Below, piece after piece: positions 7,761-14,829 of a DNA stretch of 34,158 bases (its first letter is position 1; every line of letters starts with the position of its first letter). The position numbers and the translations under genes were made by a program. The stretch lies in assembly GCA_041596515.1 (NCBI GenBank), contig JBFHIJ010000033.1, positions 1-34,158 of the forward strand, written 5' to 3'. This DNA is from JBFHIJ01 sp041596515. GTDB taxonomy: Bacteria > Bacteroidota > Ignavibacteria > Kapaibacteriales > UBA2268. The notes under the pieces are model-generated. The model made no database searches, was not told the DNA's origin, and saw only the letters and a program-made list of their open reading frames with translations.

Positions 7761-8407
7761 AATGGAAAAAGTCAATATCTGACATAAGACATGATTACGG
7801 AAAATTTAAGTTAGACGAAGATTCTATTAAAAAGGATCCGATAGAGCAGTTTAAAATTTGGTTTGACGAAGCAGTGGAAAGTAAAGAATTTGTAGATCCT
7901 AACGCTGTGGCAGTCTCTACGGTTGATAGCAATGGCATGCCTGACAGCCGCATAGTACTACTAAAGCAGTATACAGAAGATGGATTTATATTCTTTACAA
8001 ATTACGAAAGCCAAAAAGGAAAGGAACTACAAAACAATCCCAAAGCATCTATGCTTTTCTTTTGGGACAAGTACGAGAGACAAATTAGAATTAACGGCAC
8101 AGTTGAAAAAATATCCGCCGAAGATTCTGATTTATATTTCCAGACAAGACCCTACACAAGTCGTGTTGGTGCCTGGGCCTCAGACCAATCACAAGTGCTG
8201 AAAAGCAGATTTACTTTGATGAGGAAAGTAGCACAACTTACACTAAAATATAAAACAAATGTGCCACTACCTCCTTTCTGGGGTGGGTATATCCTAAAAC
8301 CCGAAAAATTTGAATTTTGGCAAGGCAGAGAAAGCCGCCTTCATGATAGATTCAGGTTTATACTGCAAGAAGATAATACTTGGCAAATAGATAGGTTATC
8401 ACCTTAA
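7757..8407 (+). CDS. pdxH: Pyridoxamine 5'-phosphate oxidase
   Basis: The 216-residue protein oxidises pyridoxamine- or pyridoxine-5'-phosphate to pyridoxal-5'-phosphate using FMN and O2, the last step of PLP supply. Family motifs are clear: RHDYGKFKL at the N-terminus, AVSTVDSNGMPDSRIVLLK, FFTNYESQKGKEL for FMN binding, and the C-terminal signature EFWQGRESRLHDR. The length is standard. The ATG at 7757 follows GCGAGGTAAGA. It ends 49 bases before the terminator at 8456-8494. Oxygen dependence implies at least microaerobic life, which is an inference. Confidence 0.95.
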   Translation: MKWKKSISDIRHDYGKFKLDEDSIKKDPIEQFKIWFDEAVESKEFVDPNAVAVSTVDSNGMPDSRIVLLKQYTEDGFIFFTNYESQKGKELQNNPKASMLFFWDKYERQIRINGTVEKISAEDSDLYFQTRPYTSRVGAWASDQSQVLKSRFTLMRKVAQLTLKYKTNVPLPPFWGGYILKPEKFEFWQGRESRLHDRFRFILQEDNTWQIDRLSP

Positions 8408-8455
8408 TTTTTATAATATTCCAGATAACATATCCATTTTATCAGATAACACTAA

Positions 8456-8494
8456 AAAAAGCTCACTAATCAGAATATATTAGTGAGCTTTTTT
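8456..8494 (+). terminator. Terminator after pdxH, copy 1 of a 39-bp duplicated hairpin
   Basis: AAAAAGCTCACTAAT and ATTAGTGAGCTTTTTT form a long stem around a short loop with A- and T-runs on both sides, so it can work on either strand. Exactly the same 39 bases recur at 11391-11429. Confidence 0.85.
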
Positions 8495-8570
8495 AACATC
8501 ATATTATATACTTCCTGTCATAATATTATTATTGTTATATCTCTTTATTTCTTTTTTATTCTAATTATCT

Positions 8571-8580
8571 TTTGTATATT
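8571..8580 (+). promoter_or_regulatory. Promoter -10-like box TTTGTATATT
   Basis: This variant of the recurrent TTTGTATAAT box would place transcription start near 8587, giving a leader of about 160 bases before the chosen start of the Cys-rich secreted protein. Confidence 0.4.
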
Positions 8581-8586
8581 AATAAC

Positions 8587-8747
8587 ATGATAAGTGTTCA
8601 AAACGACACGCCATATTAATTTATACGTTTTTATTTAATCGGTTGAATAAAAAAAGAGGATTGGACAATAAGTGTACACGCCAACCCTCTATCAACGGCA
8701 TCTGCAAATGCCATTTAAACCAATCTATTAAAATAAGGAAGGGAATC
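8587..8747 (+). promoter_or_regulatory. Structured 5' leader of the Cys-rich secreted-protein gene
   Basis: Two hairpins are visible: AGAGGATTGG (8655-8664) with CCAACCCTCT (8681-8690), 9 of 10 pairs, and GGCAT (8697-8701) with ATGCC (8708-8712). The pieces ATAAGTGT and ACACGCCA occur twice, near 8590-8613 and 8669-8683. A strong ribosome site AAGGAAGGGA follows at 8735-8744. No known riboswitch consensus was recognised. Confidence 0.4.
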
Positions 8748-9863
8748 CTGACGAAAAATTTTATTAATGTAATGCTCTTATGTGTTACCATGTTATTTTT
8801 TGTAATTACACCACAAAATGCAAAAGCCCAACTTGTTTCAGACCCACAAGCACCTTGTTCTGAAGTAATAGATGAAATACTATACTGGGGTGCAGTTAAA
8901 CAAGCAGATATCACCTTGCCATGCGGTTGCTATGTTACATTCTCATTTTTCAGTACTATGGATACGTACAGAAGACTTCATGTTTCTATAGCTGATTATG
9001 CGGTCAAATATCCTGACGGTATTTCTCACTGCGAGCATGACTTCAAAGAAAAACTACCTTCTCACCATACAAGAGATTTTGGAGATATAGATCTTAGAAC
9101 TTTTTTGGAAATCAGATTAACTGAGCACCTTTCTAACAAAGATGGAGAGGTATATAATGGTTCTGTTATTTCTACAAAAGCCAGTTGTTACACTCATCAC
9201 TTTTCATCAGATCCTGACAGATACGTGAATATATTAAAATCAGCACACCCAATAGAGTGGATAGATCCCGGCACTATTAGTCCAGGAAAAATTAATATAA
9301 AAAACACTTCAGATAGAACATTAAGCAACCTTATAAAATTTCATTTCAACGAATTCCATCAAGCATGTCCAGGAGATGTTTGCTGTTTCTACGAATTATC
9401 TTTAAAATGGGAAGCTATGACTTCAGTACCAGTTATTGAGCCTGATAAATATCAGTTTGTAAGATATGCTCATAAAACCAACTTGGAAAATTATGAAAAT
9501 ATTCAAATTGACTGCCCAAGTCAGCTTTGTGAATACTCATGCACAAATATTGATTATGAATATGATATGTATAAAATCAAAGAGGCAAACACTTTACAAG
9601 ATATAAATAAATCTGTTACTTTAAACATATCACCAAACCCTGCTAGTAATGAAATTACTAGCAAACTTTTAAATAGTTCTGACAATCAAAAATATAATAT
9701 AGAGATAGTTGATTTACTAGGCAATAAAGTTGCTTCTTACACTATTACTAGTCAAAATGTGAATCAACTTGATGTTAGTAAGCTAAACAATGGTACTTAT
9801 ATTGTAAATCTGACAAAAGATAGTCAAACGATAACTTCAAACAAGATACTTATTTCGAAATAA
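8748..9863 (+). CDS. Cys-rich secreted protein with T9SS type A sorting domain
   Basis: With the CTG at 8748 as start, the 371-residue protein begins with a good signal peptide (TKNFINVMLLCVTMLFFVI, cut after NAKA). The middle region (about 30-290) is unrecognised and rich in Cys (for example LPCGCYVTF, CPGDVCCFYELSLKW, DCPSQLCEYSCTNIDY) and His. The C-terminal ~75 residues are a T9SS type A domain: ISPNPASNEI, then NIEIVDLLGNKV, then LNNGTYIVNL and a final ILISK. PorU/PorV would remove or use this tail for cell-surface attachment. The CTG has an ideal AAGGA 8 bases upstream, whereas the far-upstream TTG at 8643 would add a 35-residue extension over the leader hairpins. The ATG at 8772 would leave a signal peptide with no basic end. 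Confidence 0.75.
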   Translation: MTKNFINVMLLCVTMLFFVITPQNAKAQLVSDPQAPCSEVIDEILYWGAVKQADITLPCGCYVTFSFFSTMDTYRRLHVSIADYAVKYPDGISHCEHDFKEKLPSHHTRDFGDIDLRTFLEIRLTEHLSNKDGEVYNGSVISTKASCYTHHFSSDPDRYVNILKSAHPIEWIDPGTISPGKINIKNTSDRTLSNLIKFHFNEFHQACPGDVCCFYELSLKWEAMTSVPVIEPDKYQFVRYAHKTNLENYENIQIDCPSQLCEYSCTNIDYEYDMYKIKEANTLQDINKSVTLNISPNPASNEITSKLLNSSDNQKYNIEIVDLLGNKVASYTITSQNVNQLDVSKLNNGTYIVNLTKDSQTITSNKILISK

Positions 9864-9874
9864 TAAACTCTTTA

Positions 9875-9909
9875 CATAATTCGGCAATAATTTGAATAGC
9901 CGAATTATG
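9875..9909 (+). terminator. 11-bp perfect hairpin between the two secreted-protein genes
   Basis: CATAATTCGGC (9875-9885) pairs fully with GCCGAATTATG (9899-9909) over a 13-base loop. The following TTCAATATT is a poor T-run, so it may be a weak terminator or an RNA processing or stability element. Confidence 0.45.
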
Positions 9910-9945
9910 TTCAATATTATACAAATCCAATTCAGGAGATTCATA

Positions 9946-11364
9946 ATGCTAAATTCAATACACAAGTTTATTTTATTCTTCATTTTGTTTGTGATTTCTT
10001 TGTATGTCGCTATCTCTGATGTTTTGCAGTTTCATCCAACAGGTTCACATTTAAGTGGGCCAACAATAGTTTTAGCTTTGGATTCGAATACGTTTATTAA
10101 AACTCATTCCCCGAACTTTACTTCAAGCCCATATATCGAAATAGAAAAGACTACTGATTACGGGCAAAGCTGGAAGACTGTTTACTATTCTGACAGTCTC
10201 TCTAATGTTCCCAAAAATGAAATTATTGAACTACTGGATTTAGGTGATGGTGTTATTTGGGCTCAGGCTAAAAATGACAGAATTTTAGAAAGTACTGATT
10301 ATGGGGAAACCTGGGGAAAGTCTTTTTTCCCGTTTGACACCAACTATATCATGGGCGATATATGCCTAGACAAAGGCAATCTTGCGTGTGTTGTATGGCC
10401 TGATACTTTTGCGATTAGTACTGATAAAGGCAATACTTGGACTAAAAACATAATTAAATATAACTACGACTCTACTCTATATGATAGAAAAGATGTGTAT
10501 ACTCACCGTGCTTTCCTTTTTGGTGACACTTGTATCACTGTTTTGGAAAAAATAAGAAGAACAAATATAGAACTTCCTAATTTTTATTATCAGGAAGATA
10601 GTCATTTAATTCTTTCTACTGATGGTGGTATCACTTGGGATTTGGGAGTAGAAAATGCTAATAAGACAATACGAAATGTAGTAAAAACAAACAGCAATTC
10701 ATTTTATTATTCTGTAAACTACCACCTCTCTACTGAAGTTATAAATCCTGTTGGTGACACAGTCACTGAATCCAGATTGACTACCCAACTGTGTAAGACT
10801 TCTGACTTTGCTAAAACATACGATACTGTATTTACGAATATCCATTCACAGTTTATAAAGAAGGTAAATTTTTTTGATGATGGGCATATATTCTTGACTT
10901 TGCTTGGATCTATATTTATTAGTGAAGATAATGGACAGACTTTCTATGAAATAGATTACAAAGGATTTCCTGATATGTTTCCACTGATAGATGATTCCGA
11001 TTTTTACAGCCCACAAAGAGGAATGGTCACTTTTAACAAGTCTTATGCAACTATAGAGCAAGAGTCTTCTGTAGAAGAATACAATCAAAAAGTTTCTAAA
11101 ATATCTATTTATCCCAACCCAATTAGTTCCAGTGAGTTAATTCATCTCAGATATGAAGTTTTAGATCCGGGTGAATATTCTTATTCTATCTCTGACTTAT
11201 CCGGCAACTCTATCAATATTGACTTCCCTGCTGAATATTTAAATGAAGGCAATAAAGAAATTGACTTGCAGCTACCATATCAGATTAGTTCAGGCTCCTA
11301 TTTCATTATTATTTTGCACAATGGAAATATTACTGCTATGGCAAAGCTAGCCGTAGTTAGATAA
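9946..11364 (+). CDS. Secreted Asp-box (BNR) beta-propeller protein with T9SS-type C-terminal domain
   Basis: The 472-residue protein starts with a signal peptide (SIHKFILFFILFVISLYVA). At least five Asp-box repeats S/T-x-D-x-G-x-x-W/F follow: TTDYGQSW, STDYGETW, STDKGNTW, STDGGITW and SEDNGQTF. These mark the blades of a sialidase/sortilin-like propeller; no sialidase catalytic set is evident. The last ~85 residues resemble a T9SS type A domain (ISIYPNPISSSELIHL, YSISDLSGNSI, SSGSYFIII, ending KLAVVR). The ATG at 9946 has AGGAG 7 bases upstream; an upstream TTG would read through the preceding hairpin. It is downstream of the Cys-rich gene and both lie between the two identical terminators. 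The ligand is unknown. Confidence 0.85.
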   Translation: MLNSIHKFILFFILFVISLYVAISDVLQFHPTGSHLSGPTIVLALDSNTFIKTHSPNFTSSPYIEIEKTTDYGQSWKTVYYSDSLSNVPKNEIIELLDLGDGVIWAQAKNDRILESTDYGETWGKSFFPFDTNYIMGDICLDKGNLACVVWPDTFAISTDKGNTWTKNIIKYNYDSTLYDRKDVYTHRAFLFGDTCITVLEKIRRTNIELPNFYYQEDSHLILSTDGGITWDLGVENANKTIRNVVKTNSNSFYYSVNYHLSTEVINPVGDTVTESRLTTQLCKTSDFAKTYDTVFTNIHSQFIKKVNFFDDGHIFLTLLGSIFISEDNGQTFYEIDYKGFPDMFPLIDDSDFYSPQRGMVTFNKSYATIEQESSVEEYNQKVSKISIYPNPISSSELIHLRYEVLDPGEYSYSISDLSGNSINIDFPAEYLNEGNKEIDLQLPYQISSGSYFIIILHNGNITAMAKLAVVR

Positions 11365-11390
11365 TTGTAAAAAAATCATATAATTACTAG

Positions 11391-11430
11391 AAAAAGCTCA
11401 CTAATCAGAATATATTAGTGAGCTTTTTTT
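11391..11430. terminator. Bidirectional terminator, copy 2 of the 39-bp duplicated hairpin
   Basis: This stem-loop is identical over 39 bases to 8456-8494 and has A- and T-runs on both sides. It separates the convergent propeller gene and gcvH and can end both transcripts. Confidence 0.85.
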
Positions 11431-11450
11431 ATATCACTTACAAAAAGGTA

Positions 11451-11828
11451 TTAGCCGATTAATTCTTTGTATGCCGCAACATCCATCAAATTATCTAATT
11501 CAGCTAAATCTTTGATTTCGATTTTGATGATCCAACCTTCGCCATAAGGATCACTGTTTACTGTTTCAGGTGCGCCTTCTAAAGCTTCATTAACTTCAGT
11601 GATTTTGCCTGCTACAGGAGCAAACATATCAGCAACAGTTTTAACAGCTTCGATAGTACCAAAAGTTTCTTCAGCAGCAAATTCTAATTCTGCATCTGGA
11701 ATATCAACATAAACAACGTCGCCAAGTTCGCTTGCAGCGTGCTCAGTTACGCCGATAGTACCGATATTGCCTTCTACTTTGATCCATTCGTGATCTTTAG
11801 TATACTTTAAGTTTTCCGGAAAGTTCAT
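11451..11828 (-). CDS. gcvH: Glycine cleavage system H protein
   Basis: The 125-residue lipoyl carrier shuttles the methylamine group between the P and T proteins of the glycine cleavage complex. The lipoylated lysine is Lys63 in GTIEAVKTVAD. The N-terminal KYTKDHEWI, the GVTEHAASELGDVVYVD strand and the NSDPYGEGW segment are diagnostic. The length is standard. The start has CGGAG about 8 bases upstream. It follows accC on the same strand with a 37-base gap and no clear terminator, so it may be co-transcribed with accBC. The P, T and L proteins are not in the window. Confidence 0.96.
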   Translation of the reverse strand: MNFPENLKYTKDHEWIKVEGNIGTIGVTEHAASELGDVVYVDIPDAELEFAAEETFGTIEAVKTVADMFAPVAGKITEVNEALEGAPETVNSDPYGEGWIIKIEIKDLAELDNLMDVAAYKELIG

Positions 11829-11865
11829 TTTTTATACTCCGAAATAAGGTTATTAAATAAATATA

Positions 11866-13209
11866 TTAGAAAGACTTCCAATCATTTCTTTCCAAATATT
11901 TTGTATCTATGTTACCTGCAATAAAGTCAGGATTTTTCATCATAGCCTTGTGAAAAGGTATAGTAGTTTTTACACCTTCGATTATAAATTCGTCTAAGGC
12001 ACGGCTCATCTTTTTAATAGCTTCTTCCCTTGTGGGAGCGAAAGTAATAAGCTTTGCCAGCATCGAATCATAATTTGGCGGCACCACGTACCCCGCATAT
12101 ATATGCGAATCAACTCTGACACCTCTGCCACCCGGGAAATTAAGACTTTCGATAGTGCCGGGAGTCGGCATAAAGTCTCTATCCGGATCTTCTGCATTAA
12201 TTCTACATTCTATAGAATGTTTTGCAGGTTCAGTGTTTCTCAAAGATAACTTTTCTCCGCCAGCAATCAAAATTTGTTCTTTGATTAAATCAATATCCAT
12301 AGACTCTTCAGTAACGGGATGCTCTACTTGTATTCTTGTGTTCATTTCCATAAAGTAGAAATTGAGGTCAGCATCCACTAAATACTCAATAGTGCCGGGG
12401 CCTTCGTAATTTACAGCCTTCGCACCGGCAGCAGAGATTTCTCCCATTTGGCGACGCAATTCCGGCGTGATAATAGGCGAAGGAGCCTCTTCTATTAGCT
12501 TTTGGTGACGGCGCTGAGTGGAGCATTCTCTTTCATTAAGATGAATAGTATTACCAAAGCTATCAGCAATTATTTGAATCTCTATATGTCGAGAGCCTTC
12601 CACAAGTTTTTCAATATATATATCAGGATTATCGAAAGCAGTCGCAGCTTCGTTGCTTGCATTAAGGTAAGCATTTGCTAACTGGTCAGCGCTATTAACT
12701 ACACGCATCCCTTTACCACCTCCGCCTGCTACTGCTTTAAGCATCACAGGGTATCCTATAGCATCTGCTACTGATTTGGCTTCTTTTACATCTGCGACTA
12801 TGCCATCACTACCGGGAACAACAGGTACGCCTGCTGCCTTCATTGTATCCTTTGCCACTGATTTATTACCCATTCTACGAATAGCATCCGCAGAAGGGCC
12901 TATAAATTTAAATCCGTGCTTAGTACACATATCTACAAATTTATCATTTTCGGCAAGGAAACCATAGCCGGGATGAATAGCATCTGCATTAGTGATTTCC
13001 GCTGCGGAAAGTATAGCTTTTGTATTCAAGTAGCTTTTTGAACCGAGCGCCGGCCCTATACAGACTGCTTCATCAGCAAATCTTACATGGAGCGAGGTTT
13101 TATCTATTTCGGAATAAACTGCCACAGTGCCGATTCCCAGCTCTTTGCAGGCACGAATAATCCTTAGTGCAATTTCACCACGATTTGCGATTAAAACTTT
13201 TTTTATCAT
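11866..13209 (-). CDS. accC: Acetyl-CoA carboxylase, biotin carboxylase subunit
   Basis: The 447-residue enzyme carboxylates biotin on AccB using ATP and bicarbonate, the first half-reaction of fatty-acid synthesis. It begins IKKVLIANRGEIALRIIRAC. The ATP-grasp glycine-rich loop VAGGGGKGMR, the HLNERECSTQRRHQKLIEE segment, FMEMNTRIQVEHPVTE and a C-terminal domain with ECRINAEDP complete the family pattern. It is followed by no carboxyltransferase or BCCP fusion, and the length fits the single-subunit type. It lies 8 bases after accB, so the two are an operon, and the accBC pair sits downstream of efp as in many bacteria. The carboxyltransferase genes accA/accD are elsewhere. Confidence 0.97.
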   Translation of the reverse strand: MIKKVLIANRGEIALRIIRACKELGIGTVAVYSEIDKTSLHVRFADEAVCIGPALGSKSYLNTKAILSAAEITNADAIHPGYGFLAENDKFVDMCTKHGFKFIGPSADAIRRMGNKSVAKDTMKAAGVPVVPGSDGIVADVKEAKSVADAIGYPVMLKAVAGGGGKGMRVVNSADQLANAYLNASNEAATAFDNPDIYIEKLVEGSRHIEIQIIADSFGNTIHLNERECSTQRRHQKLIEEAPSPIITPELRRQMGEISAAGAKAVNYEGPGTIEYLVDADLNFYFMEMNTRIQVEHPVTEESMDIDLIKEQILIAGGEKLSLRNTEPAKHSIECRINAEDPDRDFMPTPGTIESLNFPGGRGVRVDSHIYAGYVVPPNYDSMLAKLITFAPTREEAIKKMSRALDEFIIEGVKTTIPFHKAMMKNPDFIAGNIDTKYLERNDWKSF

Positions 13210-13217
13210 ATTATTGA

Positions 13218-13691
13218 TTATTCCGGTTTTATGACAAATAATGGTTGGTTGTACTCTACTGCCTGAGCATTTTCAATCAAAATTTCAGTAATAGTACCTG
13301 CTTTATCTGATTCGATTTCGTTCATCACTTTCATAGCTTCGACGATGCAAAGAGCCTGACCAACTTTTACTTTGTCGCCAACTGCTACATAAGGGTCTGA
13401 ATCAGGAGATGGAGCTGAGAAAAAAGTCCCAACGATAGGCGAACATATTTGATGTCCTTCTATTGCTTTAGGAGTATCAGGAGCAGCATTAAAATCAGGT
13501 GCATTTTGCACGGGAGTTGCATATTGTGCAGGCATTTGAGCAGCCGGCATTGCTAACTGCTGAGGAGCAGTTGTCACTATCTCTTTGTGCCTGGAAATAT
13601 ATATATTAGTACCGTCTTCCTCTATAGAAAGTTCGGTAAGAGAGCTTGCATCAAAGATTTTTACAAGTTTTTCGATATTTTTAATATCCAT
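13218..13691 (-). CDS. accB: Acetyl-CoA carboxylase biotin carboxyl carrier protein
   Basis: The 157-residue protein has an N-terminal helical/beta domain (about 1-38), a flexible Ala/Pro/Gln-rich linker (about 40-75) and the C-terminal biotinyl domain. Lys121 in EAMKVMNEIE carries biotin, and ICSPIVGTFF with its characteristic thumb-region SPDSDP is present. The chosen start is the ATG at 13691, giving the usual MDIKNIEKL N-terminus. An upstream TTG would run into the terminator hairpin. It is 8 bases before accC. A rho-independent hairpin between efp and this gene separates or attenuates transcription. Confidence 0.95.
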   Translation of the reverse strand: MDIKNIEKLVKIFDASSLTELSIEEDGTNIYISRHKEIVTTAPQQLAMPAAQMPAQYATPVQNAPDFNAAPDTPKAIEGHQICSPIVGTFFSAPSPDSDPYVAVGDKVKVGQALCIVEAMKVMNEIESDKAGTITEILIENAQAVEYNQPLFVIKPE

Positions 13692-13711
13692 ATTTAATCG
13701 CCTATAAATAT

Positions 13712-13756
13712 AAAAAAAGCGTGTTTTAGTTGTACGATAATACAAAAAACACGCTT
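13712..13756 (-). terminator. Rho-independent terminator between efp and accB
   Basis: On the minus strand AAACACGCTT's partner arms (13717-13726 and 13747-13756) make a perfect 10-bp stem over a 20-base loop, followed by seven T (13718-13712). It should end the efp transcript about 20 bases before accB, leaving accB to readthrough or a local promoter. Confidence 0.8.
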
Positions 13757-13778
13757 AACAAGCAATTATATTTTTGGC

Positions 13779-14342
13779 TTAGCCTTTTACTCTCTCTACG
13801 TAAGAACCTGTGCGAGTATCAACAACGATTTTATCGCCTTCGTTGATAAATATCGGAACGTTAATTTCCGCGCCTGTTTCTAAAGTAGCAGGTTTAGTAA
13901 CGTTAGTGGCAGTGTCGCCTCTAACACCCGGTTCAGCATAAGTAACTTCTAAGTGAACGTGAGAAGGTAGCTCCATGCTAAGCACAGTGTCGCCTTCAAA
14001 CATCATGTCTACATCTTGATTTTCTTTCATGAAACGAGCCATATCGCCAATAGCATCAGCCTGCATAGGGATTTGGTCATAAGTTTCTTTATTCATGAAA
14101 TAATACGCTTCCCCATCATTATATAGGTACTGGAATGAGTGACGCTCTACACGTACAAATTCGATAGACTCGCCGGAGCGGTACCTATTCTCATTGATTT
14201 TACCTGTATTCAAGTTACGCATTTTAACTTGGTAGCAAGCTTGACCTTTGCCCGGTGTTCTATGCTCGAACTCCATCACTTGGCAGTTTTGGCCATTGAA
14301 TTTCAAAATGGCACCAGCCCTAAGATCAGAAGTAGTTCCCAT
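13779..14342 (-). CDS. efp: Translation elongation factor P
   Basis: The 187-residue protein binds ribosomes stalled at polyproline stretches and speeds peptide-bond formation. It has three beta-barrel domains. The tip loop is HRTPGKGQA with Lys32 in the position that is modified in many lineages; which modification, if any, occurs here cannot be seen. The KYTYxD-like and C-terminal signature is present as VTYAEPGVRGDTATNVTKPA, and GDKIVVDTRTGSYVERV ends the protein. The gene follows tRNA-Cys by 38 bases on the same strand with no terminator between, so the tRNA and efp are probably one transcript. Confidence 0.97.
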   Translation of the reverse strand: MGTTSDLRAGAILKFNGQNCQVMEFEHRTPGKGQACYQVKMRNLNTGKINENRYRSGESIEFVRVERHSFQYLYNDGEAYYFMNKETYDQIPMQADAIGDMARFMKENQDVDMMFEGDTVLSMELPSHVHLEVTYAEPGVRGDTATNVTKPATLETGAEINVPIFINEGDKIVVDTRTGSYVERVKG

Positions 14343-14380
14343 ATTATATACCTGATATTCGTGAGTAGATACAAAAAAAG

Positions 14381-14451
14381 AGGTGACGAGAGGAGTCGAA
14401 CCTCCGTACGCGGTTTTGCAGACCGCTGCCTAGCCACTCGGCCACGTCACC
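14381..14451 (-). tRNA. tRNA-Cys (anticodon GCA)
   Basis: The acceptor stem is GGTGACG/CGTCACC with discriminator T. The anticodon stem GCGGT/ACCGC encloses the loop CTGCAAA, giving anticodon GCA, which reads cysteine codons. The T-arm GGAGGTTCGACTCCTC is normal. The 71-base length has a short variable loop. It is followed on the same strand by efp. Confidence 0.95.
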
Positions 14452-14490
14452 ACTTAACTAAGCAGAGCCTCTAGTGCCCTGTCTCGCTTA

Positions 14491-14500
14491 GTGAGATACA
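14491..14500 (-). promoter_or_regulatory. Promoter-like box TTTGTATCTC before tRNA-Cys/efp
   Basis: Read on the minus strand, TTTGTAT lies about 40 bases before the tRNA-Cys 5' end. An inverted repeat ACTAAGC/GCTTAGT (14456-14462 and 14486-14492) falls in the would-be leader. Beyond these and the tRNA-Leu promoter, 14452-14633 holds no gene that I can support. Confidence 0.35.
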
Positions 14501-14615
14501 AACTTAAGAATATTCGGAATATATAGCAAATCTTTTTTTCGTAAAATGCATAATAAATTACATTATAATTTTAGAGCACAAAATATACTTGCACAATATC
14601 ACGAAAAGATATATT

Positions 14616-14625
14616 TTTGTATTCC
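14616..14625 (+). promoter_or_regulatory. Promoter -10-like box TTTGTATTCC before tRNA-Leu
   Basis: TTTGTAT ends 11 bases before the mature 5' end of tRNA-Leu. This is the spacing expected of a -10 element for a tRNA with a very short leader, and it independently supports the TTTGTAT box as a promoter element. Confidence 0.5.
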
Positions 14626-14633
14626 CTTATCAA

Positions 14634-14715
14634 GCGGAAGTGGTGAAATGGTAGACACGCTATCTTGAGGGGGTAGTGCCCTACGGGCATGGGGGTTCAA
14701 GTCCCCCCTTCCGCA
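14634..14715 (+). tRNA. tRNA-Leu (anticodon GAG)
   Basis: The acceptor stem is GCGGAAG/CTTCCGC with discriminator A. The anticodon stem CTATC/GGTAG encloses the loop TTGAGGG, giving anticodon GAG, which reads leucine CTC/CTT codons. The long variable arm GTGCCCTACGGGCAT is the class II feature of tRNA-Leu. It is followed immediately by a terminator that is duplicated beyond the R-M genes. Confidence 0.95.
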
Positions 14716-14722
14716 CTCATAC

Positions 14723-14766
14723 AAAAAACCTGCTTTGGTCAGAAACCGAAGCAGGTTTTTTTATGT
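14723..14766 (+). terminator. Terminator of tRNA-Leu, copy 1 of a perfect 44-bp repeat
   Basis: AACCTGCTTTGGT and AACCGAAGCAGGTT form a long stem with one wobble or mismatch over the loop CAGA, followed by seven T. The 44 bases from the A-run to ATGT are repeated exactly at 16656-16699, on the far side of the R-M genes. Confidence 0.9.
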
Positions 14767-14791
14767 TTTTATACAACGAATAATCAATATA

Positions 14792-14801
14792 TTTGTATAA
14801 T
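14792..14801 (+). promoter_or_regulatory. Promoter -10-like box TTTGTATAAT of the R-M operon
   Basis: This exact copy of the recurrent decamer lies 28 bases before the methyltransferase ATG, so the R-M genes carry their own promoter inside the repeat-bounded segment. Confidence 0.55.
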
Positions 14802-14829
14802 ATTTATTAAATTGTTTTGCATTAAAAAA

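Noticed and set aside
8643..8747. TTG start of the Cys-rich secreted protein
   Set aside because: The added 35 residues precede the signal peptide and lie over two leader hairpins; the CTG at 8748 has a much better ribosome site.
8621..8914. Minus-strand 97-codon frame over the leader and start of the Cys-rich gene
   Set aside because: It overlaps the leader hairpins and the signal peptide code, with no ribosome site or recognisable motif.
14689..14829. N-terminal extension of the methyltransferase
   Set aside because: It would translate the 3' half of tRNA-Leu and its terminator; the family N-terminus begins at 14830.
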